Made by a program: the position numbers and the translations under genes. A DNA stretch of 41,750 nt from DASPOJ01 sp050014395 (GTDB taxonomy: Bacteria > Acidobacteriota > Terriglobia > Acidiferrales > UBA7541): contig JBEKDK010000018.1 in the NCBI GenBank assembly GCA_050014395.1, positions 1 to 41,750 of the forward strand, read 5' to 3'. This document shows, in pieces, positions 17,282-25,273 of the stretch (its first letter is position 1; the number at the start of each line of letters is the position of its first letter). Below the pieces are notes generated by a model. It was not told the origin of the DNA. It ran no database searches and saw nothing but the letters and a program-made list of their open reading frames with translations.

Positions 17282-18369
17282 CGCGAATCCAGGAACACGC
17301 GAATGCCCCGCAGCAAGCGATCGTTCTGCTCCGCCGTGCCCACCGTGATGCGCATAAAACCTTCGCGCCCGAATTCCGAGGCCCGGTCGCGCACCAGAAT
17401 GCCTTGCCGCGCAAGCCGCGCCACCATGCGCGTGCCGACTTTGCCGAAATCCACCAACAGAAAATTCGCATCGCTCGGATAGACGCGGCCGCCCATATTT
17501 TCAAGGCTGTTCATCAACGGCGCGCGGTTGCGAATGATCATTTCCGCGTAATCGCGCATCGCTTGCGGATCGCGAATCATCGCCTCCGCCGCCACCAGCG
17601 CCGCGATATTCACCGGGTACGGCGAGTCCGCGCGTCTGAGCGCGGCAATAATTTCCTTTGACGCGAACAGGAAGCCGAGCCGCAGCGCCGCCAGCGCCGC
17701 CGTTTTTGAAAATGTGCGCGAAACCACAAGGTTGAAATATCGCCGAATCCACGGCAACACCGTCGTGCCCGCAAATTCAAAGTACGCCTCGTCCACCAGC
17801 ACCAGCGTGCGCGGCGCCGCGCGAAGAATCGCGCGAATCTGATCCAGCGTGATCAGCGTGCCCGTCGGATTATTCGGATTCGCCAGCAGCAGCGCCCGCG
17901 GCTTTCGTTTTAGCGCCCGCAATACCTGTTCCTCTGGGAAGCGCGTCTCGGCCTGGTAGCGCATTTCGATTTCGTAGCGCAGCGCGCGAATCCGCGCGCC
18001 GGCCAGCTGCGCATAGAATCGATACATGCTGAATGTCGGCTCAACGATCAGTACCGTGCTGCCCGGCTCGACGAACGTATCCATCAGCACGTGCAGCGCG
18101 TCGTCGATACCGTTGGTCAGCAGCATTTCGTCCGGCCGCACGCGGAAATATCGCGCCAGCCGCTTCGTCGTCGCTTCGTACTCCGGATAAATCGCGATTT
18201 GCTCAGGCGTCAGCCGCTTCAACGCTTCCAACACTGCCGGCGAACACCCCACCGAGTTCTCGTTGAAATCCAGGCGCAGTTTCCCTGCTCGCCCTTCGAC
18301 GGGAGGTAGATAGGGCTCGAGCTTCGTCACCGAGCGCCGCAGCGGAATCTTCGGCAAACGCACTTTCAT
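17278..18369 (-). CDS. hisC: HisC: histidinol-phosphate aminotransferase
   Basis: PLP-dependent class I/II aminotransferase of 363 residues acting between HisB and the phosphatase step. The PLP lysine is Lys222 in SRTFSKTAALAALRLGF. Other conserved sites are FNEN (35-38), NPNNPTG (164-170), and VDEAYFEF (192-199), whose Asp contacts the PLP nitrogen. Overlaps hisD and the HAD gene by 4 bp each. A neighbouring phenylalanine/tyrosine-type aminotransferase function cannot be excluded, but the operon position makes HisC secure. Confidence 0.95.
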   Translation of the reverse strand: MKVRLPKIPLRRSVTKLEPYLPPVEGRAGKLRLDFNENSVGCSPAVLEALKRLTPEQIAIYPEYEATTKRLARYFRVRPDEMLLTNGIDDALHVLMDTFVEPGSTVLIVEPTFSMYRFYAQLAGARIRALRYEIEMRYQAETRFPEEQVLRALKRKPRALLLANPNNPTGTLITLDQIRAILRAAPRTLVLVDEAYFEFAGTTVLPWIRRYFNLVVSRTFSKTAALAALRLGFLFASKEIIAALRRADSPYPVNIAALVAAEAMIRDPQAMRDYAEMIIRNRAPLMNSLENMGGRVYPSDANFLLVDFGKVGTRMVARLARQGILVRDRASEFGREGFMRITVGTAEQNDRLLRGIRVFLDSR

Positions 18370-19646
18370 CGCCGCACCTTCACTCGCGCACTTTCACCGC
18401 GCACCTCGACGCATCGCGCGTGCGCAGCCAAGTCCTCTGCATTCGCCAGCGCGCGGACCACAGGTTCGAGCTTGCGAAATCCCGCGCGCGATATTTCTTG
18501 CACGCTTGACGTGCGCACGAAATCGGCGGCGCTCAATCCCCCGCGAACGCGCGCCCAGCCGCCCGTGGGCAATACGTGATTGCTGCCGCTCGCATAATCG
18601 CCGATCGATTGCGCGCTCCACGGACCGACGAAAATGCTGCCCGCCGCGCGCAATTTCGCCAGAAGCGCGCGCTCGCCGCCCGGCACGCTCAGATGTTCCG
18701 CCGCGAACGAGTTCGCGAATTCCGCGGCGGCATCCACGCTTTTCGCCAGCAAGATCGCCCCATTTTCAGCCAGCGCCTTTCGCGCCGGATTCATCGCCGG
18801 CAAGCGCGCCAATTCCGATGCAACTTCCGCCTGCACAGCCTCAGCCAACTTTCTCGACGTCGTGACGAACAGCGCGCGTGCATCGGGATCGTGCTCTGCT
18901 TGCGCCACAAGATCGGCGGCGATGAACCGCGCGTTCCCGCGCGTCGCCATCACCAACACTTCCGTCGGCCCCGCCGGTAAATCGATCGCGCAATCGGCGC
19001 TCACGATCTGCTTCGCCGCGGTGACGTAGCGATTGCCGGGCCCAAATATTTTGTCCACCCGCGGAATCGAGCGCGTCCCATACGCGAACGCCGCAATCGC
19101 TTGCGCGCCGCCGATGCGCGCAATCTCCGTCAATCCCAATAGATCCGCCGCCGCCAGCACCGCCCCATTTGGTTTCGGGCATCCAACAACGATCCGCCGC
19201 ACTCCCGCCACTTGCGCCGGCACCGCCGCCATCAGCAGTGTTGAAACCAACGAATGCCGTCCCCCCGGCACGTAGCAGCCAATCGCATCGAGCGGCGTGA
19301 CGCGTTGCCCCACGCGCACGCCCGGCTCCACAACGAAGTTCCAATCGCGCGGTAACTGGCGCTCCGCAACGCGGCGAATATTGCGCGCCGCGTGTTCCAG
19401 CGCACGCAGCAGCTCCGGCGCCACGCTGCGTCGCGCCGCGTGAATTTCCGCGCGCGGCACCCATAGCGTGCGCGGCGTGAGCTTGGCTTTGTCCAGCCGC
19501 GCAGTCCACGCGAATAGCGCGCGATCTCCGTGCCGCTCAACATCGCGCACAATCCGCTCGGCCACGGCCAATGCCGTGGGATCGGACGCGCGCCGCCGTT
19601 CCAGAAAACGTCGCGCCGTCGCTTCGTTGAGTTTCAGTATGCGCAT
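18366..19646 (-). CDS. hisD: HisD: histidinol dehydrogenase
   Basis: Zinc-dependent, NAD-linked enzyme of 426 residues carrying out the last two oxidations from histidinol to histidine. Typical motifs are CYVPGG, KIFGPGNRYVTAAK, the AGPTE loop, and AAEHL, which holds the catalytic Glu-His pair. The ATG at 19646 is chosen over a GTG one codon earlier because it overlaps the hisG stop by one base (TGATG), the same junction seen between hisI and hisG. Length is normal for the family. Confidence 0.95.
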   Translation of the reverse strand: MRILKLNEATARRFLERRRASDPTALAVAERIVRDVERHGDRALFAWTARLDKAKLTPRTLWVPRAEIHAARRSVAPELLRALEHAARNIRRVAERQLPRDWNFVVEPGVRVGQRVTPLDAIGCYVPGGRHSLVSTLLMAAVPAQVAGVRRIVVGCPKPNGAVLAAADLLGLTEIARIGGAQAIAAFAYGTRSIPRVDKIFGPGNRYVTAAKQIVSADCAIDLPAGPTEVLVMATRGNARFIAADLVAQAEHDPDARALFVTTSRKLAEAVQAEVASELARLPAMNPARKALAENGAILLAKSVDAAAEFANSFAAEHLSVPGGERALLAKLRAAGSIFVGPWSAQSIGDYASGSNHVLPTGGWARVRGGLSAADFVRTSSVQEISRAGFRKLEPVVRALANAEDLAAHARCVEVRGESARVKVRR

Positions 19647-20572
19647 CACAGCACGATTTTATTCAGCGGATATTCCACAATTCCCTGCGCCCCGGCCGCC
19701 TTCAGCTTCGGAATCAATTGCCGAACCATATCTTCATCCACGATCACGTTCACGGCCACCCACTCCGGATCGGCCAGCGGCGAAATCGTCGGATTCTTCA
19801 ACGCCGGCAGCACTCCAGACACGGCATCCAACTGCGCGCGCCGCACGTTCAGCATCAATCCCACCTTGCTGTACGCCGCGATCGCGCCGGAAAGCAGCAG
19901 CGCGATATTCCCCAGCTTCTCTTTCTTCCACGGATCGGCGGCCGCCGCGCGATTGGCGATGAACACCGTGCGCGATTCAAGCACAGTATCGAGAATCCGC
20001 AACCGATTGGCACGCAACGACGCGCCGGTTTCGGTGACTTCAACGATCGCGTCGGCGAGTTGCGGCACTTTCACTTCCGTCGCGCCCCACGAAAATTCCA
20101 CGCGCGCCTTCACCTTGTGCCGCTCGAGATATTTCCGCGTCAGATTCACCACTTCCGTCGCGATCACTTTTCCTTCCAGCGCTGCCACCGACGTCGCCGG
20201 AGATTCCTCCGGCACGGCCAGCACCCAGCGCACCGCCGCCAAGCTTTGTTTCGCATATAGAAGTTCAGCGATCTCTTCCACGTCGGCGTCCGTCTCTTGC
20301 ACCCAATCGCGCCCGGTGATTCCCGCGTCCAACGCTCCGGTTTCAACGTAACGCGCCATTTCCTGTGCGCGCACCAGCATGCATGTGATTTCCGGATCGT
20401 CGATCGCGGGAAAATAGCTGCGCCCATCGGCCGCGATGCGCCAACCGGCGCGCGCGAAAAGTTGCACGGTCGCGTCCTGCAAGCTGCCCTTCGGAATTCC
20501 AAGTTTCAGGCGCCGTGGCGTCGCGCCCGCGCCGGTGACCGCGCCCTTCGCGTCGTTGTTTTGTGGTGTCAT
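19646..20572 (-). CDS. hisG: HisG: ATP phosphoribosyltransferase, long form
   Basis: First committed enzyme of histidine synthesis, joining ATP and PRPP; 308 residues. Begins the catalytic fold with LKLGIPKGSLQDAT and contains GALDAGITGRDWV and EVTETGASLRANRL. The C-terminal 80 residues (from about 225) form the ACT-like regulatory domain of the long, hexameric, histidine-inhibited form, so no HisZ partner is required. The ATG at 20572 overlaps the hisI stop by one base. A 75-codon upstream extension of the frame lies wholly inside hisI and is rejected. The N-terminal 19 residues before LKLG are a low-complexity lead. Confidence 0.94.
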   Translation of the reverse strand: MTPQNNDAKGAVTGAGATPRRLKLGIPKGSLQDATVQLFARAGWRIAADGRSYFPAIDDPEITCMLVRAQEMARYVETGALDAGITGRDWVQETDADVEEIAELLYAKQSLAAVRWVLAVPEESPATSVAALEGKVIATEVVNLTRKYLERHKVKARVEFSWGATEVKVPQLADAIVEVTETGASLRANRLRILDTVLESRTVFIANRAAAADPWKKEKLGNIALLLSGAIAAYSKVGLMLNVRRAQLDAVSGVLPALKNPTISPLADPEWVAVNVIVDEDMVRQLIPKLKAAGAQGIVEYPLNKIVL

Positions 20573-20958
20573 CAGCGTGCTCCTTCGCCGTACACGGCCT
20601 CCGGATCGAATGTCTTCTCCGCAACGACAGCGAATTCGCCATCGGCTTCCAGCCGCCGGAAAAAACAGCTCCGGTAACCCTCGTGACACACGCCCGGCCC
20701 CGCGGCGTCCACGCTCACCAGCAGCGCATCGGCGTCGCAATCCAGGCGAATTTCGCGGACGCGCAGCACGTGCCCGCTCGATTCCCCCTTGCGCCAAAGT
20801 TTGTTGCGCGAGCGGCTAAAGAATGTCACTTCGCCGGACGCGCGCGTGGCCGCCAGCGCCTCGGCATTCATGAAGCCGAGCATCAGAATTTCCTTGGTCG
20901 TCGCATCTTGAATCACGGCGGGCAAAAGCCCGCCGGCCTTTTCAAATGCCAGCTGCAT
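20572..20958 (-). CDS. hisI: HisI: phosphoribosyl-AMP cyclohydrolase
   Basis: Zinc/magnesium enzyme of 128 residues that opens the adenine ring of PR-AMP. The metal motifs are DCDADALLVSVDAAGPGVCH, with Cys74, Asp75 and Asp77, and GYRSCF with Cys98. It is the stand-alone HisI form: there is no fused HisE pyrophosphohydrolase domain, which would add about 90 residues. The ATG at 20958 follows a GAGGGA ribosome site seven bases upstream. First structural gene of the operon, 52 bases beyond the attenuator's U-run. Confidence 0.95.
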   Translation of the reverse strand: MQLAFEKAGGLLPAVIQDATTKEILMLGFMNAEALAATRASGEVTFFSRSRNKLWRKGESSGHVLRVREIRLDCDADALLVSVDAAGPGVCHEGYRSCFFRRLEADGEFAVVAEKTFDPEAVYGEGAR

Positions 20959-21010
20959 GACGTTTCCCTCTTCCCTTCGTGTGCCGCCAGATCGATCGCG
21001 CCCGGGCAAT

Positions 21011-21045
21011 AAAAAAGCCCGCCGGCGCTTACCGCGCCAGCGGGC
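21011..21045 (-). terminator. his attenuator: intrinsic terminator before hisI
   Basis: On the minus strand, arm GCCCGCTGGCGC (21045-21034) pairs with GCGCCGGCGGGC (21028-21017) over 12 bp with a single G-U, around the 5-base loop GGTAA, followed by six T (21016-21011). It lies 23 bases after the hisL stop and before hisI. The first arm can instead pair with leader sequences at 21091-21105, which makes it an attenuator rather than a plain terminator. Confidence 0.9.
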
Positions 21046-21105
21046 CAATGAGTGCGATACGAATTGCGCTACTCAGGCTTCCACGAGCACGGCCCTACAC
21101 CGGCG
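21035..21105 (-). promoter_or_regulatory. Proposed his antiterminator
   Basis: Hand-drawn alternative fold. CGCCGG (21105-21100, starting in the last His codon) pairs with CTGGCG (21040-21035), including one G-U, and GGGCC (21095-21091) pairs with GGCCC (21046-21042). The two helices stack around a small internal loop and use up the 5' arm of the terminator. A ribosome stalled at the early His codons would leave 21091-21105 free. The base pairs are as read; the regulatory logic follows the classical his/trp leader model. No folding energy was computed. Confidence 0.65.
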
Positions 21106-21140
21106 TGATGATGGTGATGGCGATGCGCGCGAAGTCTCAT
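21069..21140 (-). CDS. hisL: HisL: histidine-rich leader peptide
   Basis: A 23-codon open frame, ATG at 21140-21138 and TAG at 21071-21069. Its only striking content is histidine: codon 6 is His, 7 is Arg, and 8-12 are five consecutive His (CAT and CAC mixed), so six of seven codons are read by tRNA-His. It ends shortly before the terminator of the his operon, exactly as in attenuated amino-acid operons. The peptide itself probably has no function. Ribosome stalling at the His run when charged tRNA-His is scarce should favour the antiterminator. No Shine-Dalgarno sequence precedes the ATG, consistent with near-leaderless translation from the adjoining promoter. Confidence 0.88.
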   Translation of the reverse strand: MRLRAHRHHHHHAGVGPCSWKPE

Positions 21141-21150
21141 GACGCAAATT

Positions 21151-21179
21151 AGATTAGCCGAGCCGCGCACCGCCGTCAA
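21151..21179 (-). promoter_or_regulatory. his operon promoter
   Basis: Minus-strand TTGACG (21179-21174) and TAATCT (21156-21151) are separated by exactly 17 bp, a good sigma70-type pair. A start about seven bases after the -10 box falls near 21144, only about four bases before the hisL ATG. It lies just after the hemL stop, so the his operon has its own promoter despite following hemL on the same strand. Confidence 0.75.
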
Positions 21180-21197
21180 GCCCGCAACTGCCGCGTG

Positions 21198-22511
21198 TTA
21201 CGCGCTAAGAAGCGCCTCTTTTGCCGCGGCTGCGGTACGCGCGATGTCTTCATCCGAGTGCGCCGCGGAGACAAACAGCGCCTCAAATTGCGATGGCGGC
21301 AAAAGAATGCCACGCTCAAGCATCGCGCGGAAAAACGCGGCGAAGCGAGCCGTGTCGCAGCGCTTCACGTCGGCGTAATTGCGCATCGCGCCGTCCGCGA
21401 AAAATATCGTCAGCAACGACGCGGCGCGCACCACTTGCGCAGCGACGCCCGCTTCAGCGATCGCCCGCATCAGCCCGTCGGCCAGCTTGGCTGCCTTGCG
21501 ATCAAGCGCCTCATAAAATCCCGGCGCAGACAATTTCTCGAGCGTCACCAATCCCGCGCGCACGGCCACAGGATTGCCCGAAAGCGTTCCCGCCTGATAC
21601 ACCGGCCCTTCGGGCGCGAGCCGCTGCATCAAATCGCGCCGCCCGCCATACGCCGCCAGCGGCAATCCCCCGCCGACAATTTTGCCGAGCGTGGTGAGAT
21701 CGGGCGTGACGCCGTAAATCGTCTGCGCGCCGCCATAGCACAGCCGCAATCCGCTGATCACTTCGTCGAATATCAGCAGCGCGCCATCGCGCGAAGTGAT
21801 CTCGCGCAAGCTCTGCAAGAATCCGGCGGCCGGCGGCACCACTCCCATATTCGCGGCGACAGGTTCCACGATGACGGCCGCGATGCTCCCGCGATGCTCC
21901 GCGAACAATCGCTCGACCGCCCCGAGATCGTTGTACGGCGCGTTCAACGTCAGCGCGGCCAGCGCCTGCGGCACGCCGGGACTCGACGCAATCCCCAGCG
22001 TCGCCAGCCCCGATCCCGCCTGCGAAAGAAAACTATCGGCGTGACCGTGATAGCAGCCCTCGAATTTCAGAATTAAGTCTCGCCCGGTCGCAGCGCGCGC
22101 CACGCGCACCGCGCTCATGGTGGCTTCCGTACCGGAACTCACCAGCCTCAGTTTTTCGATGGAAGGAAAAGCGCCGATGATGCGCGCGGCAAGTTCCGCC
22201 TCCGCCGCCGTCGTCATGCCATAACTCGTGCCGCGAGCAGCCTGCTCCGCCACAGCGCGCACAACATCCGCGTCCGCGTGCCCCAAAATCAACGCGCCCC
22301 AGGAGCACACGTAATCCAGATATTCGTTGCCGTCGGCGTCCCACACGCGCGCGCCCGCGCCGCGCTCAACGATCACCGGCTCTCCGCCCACAGCGCCGAA
22401 CGCGCGCACGGGGCTATTCACTCCGCCGACCAGCACTTCCTGCGCGCGCGCGAACAATTCGCGCGAGCGTGTGCGCGCGAGCGGTGCGCCCGGCTTCGAT
22501 TCCCGAGCCAT
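21198..22511 (-). CDS. hemL: HemL: glutamate-1-semialdehyde 2,1-aminomutase
   Basis: PLP enzyme of 437 residues making 5-aminolevulinate from glutamate-1-semialdehyde. The PLP lysine is Lys277 in LTTLGKIVGGGLP. Other conserved sites are GGVNSPVRAF (29-38), SSGTEA (125-130), GCYHGHAD (152-159) and IFDEVISG (247-254). The ATG at 22511 (MARESK) is used; the frame extends 23 codons further into hemB without family support. It lies 4 bp after the hemB stop and is the last gene of its unit. HemA and HemL are known to channel the unstable semialdehyde, which fits their shared operon. Confidence 0.96.
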   Translation of the reverse strand: MARESKPGAPLARTRSRELFARAQEVLVGGVNSPVRAFGAVGGEPVIVERGAGARVWDADGNEYLDYVCSWGALILGHADADVVRAVAEQAARGTSYGMTTAAEAELAARIIGAFPSIEKLRLVSSGTEATMSAVRVARAATGRDLILKFEGCYHGHADSFLSQAGSGLATLGIASSPGVPQALAALTLNAPYNDLGAVERLFAEHRGSIAAVIVEPVAANMGVVPPAAGFLQSLREITSRDGALLIFDEVISGLRLCYGGAQTIYGVTPDLTTLGKIVGGGLPLAAYGGRRDLMQRLAPEGPVYQAGTLSGNPVAVRAGLVTLEKLSAPGFYEALDRKAAKLADGLMRAIAEAGVAAQVVRAASLLTIFFADGAMRNYADVKRCDTARFAAFFRAMLERGILLPPSQFEALFVSAAHSDEDIARTAAAAKEALLSA

Positions 22512-22515
22512 GATT

Positions 22516-23496
22516 TTATTGTGCGCCTTTAAGCCAGCGCGCGGCGTCTTTGGCGTGATACGTGAGAATGAAATTCGCACCCGCGCGCGCGATACCAGTC
22601 AGGATTTCCAGCGTCACGCGCTGTTCGTCGATCCATCCATTGCGCGCCGCCGCTTTCACCATGGCGTATTCCCCGCTCACGTTGTATGCGCCCACCGGCA
22701 CGTCGAATCGCTCGCGCACCGCGCTCAGCACATCCAAATACGCCAGCGCCGGCTTCACCATCACCATGTCCGCGCCTTCTTCGATATCCAATTTCACTTC
22801 GCGCAGCGCCTCGCGCGCATTCGCCGGATCCATCTGGTAGCTGCGCCGGTCTCCGAATTGCGGCGCCGATTGCGCGGCCTCGCGAAACGGTCCGTAAAAC
22901 CCCGAACAATATTTCGCGGCGTACGACAAAATCGCCGTCTCCGCAAATCCGTGCAGGTCGAGCGTTTGCCGAATCGCGGCCACCCGCCCATCCATCATGT
23001 CCGAAGGCGCCACGAGGTCCGCGCCGGCCCGCGCGTGCGATAGCGCCTCGGCCGCCAGCACCTCAATCGTTGGATCGTTCTGCACTTCGCCGTTTTCAAC
23101 GATGCCGCAGTGCCCATGACTGGTGTATTCGCACAAGCAAACGTCGGTGATCACGAGCAGTTTAAGTTTCGCCGTGCGAATCGCCTCGATCGCGCGCTGC
23201 ACCACACCGGCGGGCGAATACGCCTCGCTTCCGCGCTCGTCTTTTTTCTCGGGAATGCCGAATAGCAACACGGCCGGAATGCCCAGCGCTTCCACTTCGC
23301 GGCATTCTTCCACCAAGCGATCCGCCGACTGCTGAAAAATTCCCGGCATCGATGTAATTTCTTTGCGCACTCCCGAGCCGGGGCAGACGAACATCGGATA
23401 AATGAAGCTGGCAACCGAAAGCCGCGTCTCGCGCACCAATCCGCGAATCGCCTCCGAACGCCGCAGCCGCCGCGGACGCGTAACTGGAAAACTCAT
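22516..23496 (-). CDS. hemB: HemB: porphobilinogen synthase
   Basis: 5-Aminolevulinate dehydratase of 326 residues, condensing two ALA molecules to porphobilinogen. The two active-site lysines are Lys195 (SYAAKYCSGFYGPF) and Lys248 (MVKPALAYLD). The region DVCLCEYTSHGHCG carries Cys120, Cys122 and Cys130, so this is the zinc-binding rather than the magnesium-only type. Overlaps hemD by 4 bp. Confidence 0.96.
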   Translation of the reverse strand: MSFPVTRPRRLRRSEAIRGLVRETRLSVASFIYPMFVCPGSGVRKEITSMPGIFQQSADRLVEECREVEALGIPAVLLFGIPEKKDERGSEAYSPAGVVQRAIEAIRTAKLKLLVITDVCLCEYTSHGHCGIVENGEVQNDPTIEVLAAEALSHARAGADLVAPSDMMDGRVAAIRQTLDLHGFAETAILSYAAKYCSGFYGPFREAAQSAPQFGDRRSYQMDPANAREALREVKLDIEEGADMVMVKPALAYLDVLSAVRERFDVPVGAYNVSGEYAMVKAAARNGWIDEQRVTLEILTGIARAGANFILTYHAKDAARWLKGAQ

Positions 23497-24299
23497 GCGG
23501 GTTTCACCTTGGCCGGGGAGCCGGATGCAAAATATTCCGAAACCGCGTGCACCAGCGACGCGCCCGTCGCCTCCTGCGCCACAATCGCCACGCGCAATCC
23601 GGCATCGCGAATCGCGTCCGCCGTCACCGGTCCCACCGCCGCAAACGCCGCGCGCTCCGCCACGCGCCGCAGCGTTCCGTAGCCGAATTCGGTCTGCAAA
23701 TTTGCCAGCGCCGAAGGACTGAAAATCGACACGACGTCGATATCGGCGGTGCGGAACATTTCCGCAACGCGCGGCTCATGCACGCCCATGCCGCCCGTGC
23801 GATATGCCACCACTTGAATCACTTTTGCTCCTTGCGCCGCCAGAGCCCGCGGCAATTCCTCGCTCGCGCGATCGCTGCGCGGCAGCAAAACTTTTCGCCC
23901 CGCCACGGCCCCGCCAAGTTCCTGCGCCAGCGCCAGTCCGCGAAATTCCTGAGCCACAAATTCCACGCTAATTCCGTCGGCCGCGGCCGCGCTGGCCGTC
24001 GCCGAGCCCACCGCCGCAAATCGCGGCGTCGCACCCTGCAGCGCGGCGCCCGCGAGCAGCGCGCGGCAGCGGCGCGCAAAAAAATTCGCCGCGTTCACGC
24101 TGGTCAGCAACACCCAGTCGTACGTCGCGAGTTCCGCGATCGCCGCGTCCAGCGAGGCTGTGTCCAACGGCTCCGAAAAACTCACTGCCGGCAAAATGAA
24201 TACCTGCGCGCCCAAGGCCGCAAAACTGTCCACCACTTCGCGCGCCTGCTCCGGAGAGCGCGTCACAAGGATGCGCTTGCCCGCCAGGCTGCCGCTCAC
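23493..24299 (-). CDS. hemD: HemD: uroporphyrinogen-III synthase
   Basis: Protein of 268 residues expected to close and invert ring D of hydroxymethylbilane. The family is poorly conserved. Support comes from the N-terminal GKRILVTRSPEQAREV, the segment DWVLLTSVNAANFF (about 79-92), the inter-domain FAAVGSATASA, and FSPSALANL and FAAVGPVTADAIRDAG in the second half, all typical of the two-domain HemD fold. It sits between hemC and hemB with 4-bp overlaps on both sides, which makes the call secure. Confidence 0.9.
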   Translation of the reverse strand: MSGSLAGKRILVTRSPEQAREVVDSFAALGAQVFILPAVSFSEPLDTASLDAAIAELATYDWVLLTSVNAANFFARRCRALLAGAALQGATPRFAAVGSATASAAAADGISVEFVAQEFRGLALAQELGGAVAGRKVLLPRSDRASEELPRALAAQGAKVIQVVAYRTGGMGVHEPRVAEMFRTADIDVVSIFSPSALANLQTEFGYGTLRRVAERAAFAAVGPVTADAIRDAGLRVAIVAQEATGASLVHAVSEYFASGSPAKVKPA

Positions 24300-25273
24300 G
24301 GAGTCTCTCCCGCTTCCGGCGAGCCGCCCTCGCCTGTCACTCTGTTGCTCGCGCCCAGAATTTGATCGGCGCCATCGTCAATCAGCGCCGCGGCCAAATT
24401 GCGCCCCAACTCTTCGGCCCGATCCGCGCGCCCCGTGGCTTGCCGACGCAAGCATCTCGAGCCGTCTGGCGAAAGCACTGCCGCGTCGAGCACCAGCCGA
24501 TCGTTCGCGGCGCTCCCGGCATCGATGCGCGCCCACGCCCCGATCGGAACCTGGCAACCTCCGCCAAGCGCCGCAAGCAATACGCGCTCAGCCGTAACGC
24601 ACGCGCGCGTCTCCGCGTGATCGAGCGCGCCTATGTGTGAAATCAGTTGCGCGTCGCCGGCGCGCGCCTCAATCGCCAGCGCGCCCTGCCCCGCTGCCGG
24701 CAGGCTGATTTCGATCGGCAAAATTTCTGTGATGCGATGATTCAAGCCCAGCCGATCCAAACCGGCCTTCGCCAGCACAATGGCGTCGTACTCGCCACGA
24801 TCGAGTTTGCCCAACCTCGTATCCACATTGCCCCGCAGCTCGGCGACTGCAAGTGCGGGCCGATAGTGACGCAACTGACTCTGCCGGCGCAAGCTGCTCG
24901 TGCCGACGCGCGACTGCGGCGGCAATTCCGCCAAGCAAGCGCCTGCGCGTGACACCAAAGCATCGCGCACGTCGTCGCGTTCCAGCACAGCGGCCAGCGT
25001 CAGCCCCGCTGGCAGCGCGCCGGTGGGCACATCCTTCAAGCTGTGCACGGCCAAATCCACGCGGCCATCCAGAAGCGCGTCTTCCAGTTCCTTCAGGAAC
25101 ATGCCCTTCGTGCCTACCTGGCCGAACGGCACATTCGCGGCGCGATCTCCGGCTGTCTTGATGACCACGATCGCGGAATCCGCGCCGGTCCTCGCGAACA
25201 GCAGGCGCCGCACGTGCTCCGCTTGCCACAGTGCCAGCGGGCTGCCGCGCGAGCCGATCGAAAGCAGTTTCAC
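24296..25273 (-). CDS. hemC: HemC: porphobilinogen deaminase
   Basis: Hydroxymethylbilane synthase of 325 residues polymerising four porphobilinogens. The dipyrromethane cofactor is held by Cys240 in LGGGCQVPIGA; the catalytic Asp is Asp81 in VHSLKDVP. Conserved basic residues lie in GTSSLRRQSQL (124-134) and RGNVDTRL (147-154). The C-terminus has about 15 extra residues (VTGEGGSPEAGETP) that look like a neutral tail. Overlaps hemA and hemD by 4 bp each. Confidence 0.96.
   Translation of the reverse strand: MKLLSIGSRGSPLALWQAEHVRRLLFARTGADSAIVVIKTAGDRAANVPFGQVGTKGMFLKELEDALLDGRVDLAVHSLKDVPTGALPAGLTLAAVLERDDVRDALVSRAGACLAELPPQSRVGTSSLRRQSQLRHYRPALAVAELRGNVDTRLGKLDRGEYDAIVLAKAGLDRLGLNHRITEILPIEISLPAAGQGALAIEARAGDAQLISHIGALDHAETRACVTAERVLLAALGGGCQVPIGAWARIDAGSAANDRLVLDAAVLSPDGSRCLRRQATGRADRAEELGRNLAAALIDDGADQILGASNRVTGEGGSPEAGETP

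Noticed and set aside
20573..20797. N-terminal extension of hisG by 75 codons
   Set aside because: It lies inside hisI in another frame and has no similarity to HisG; the ATG at 20572 with a one-base overlap is preferred.
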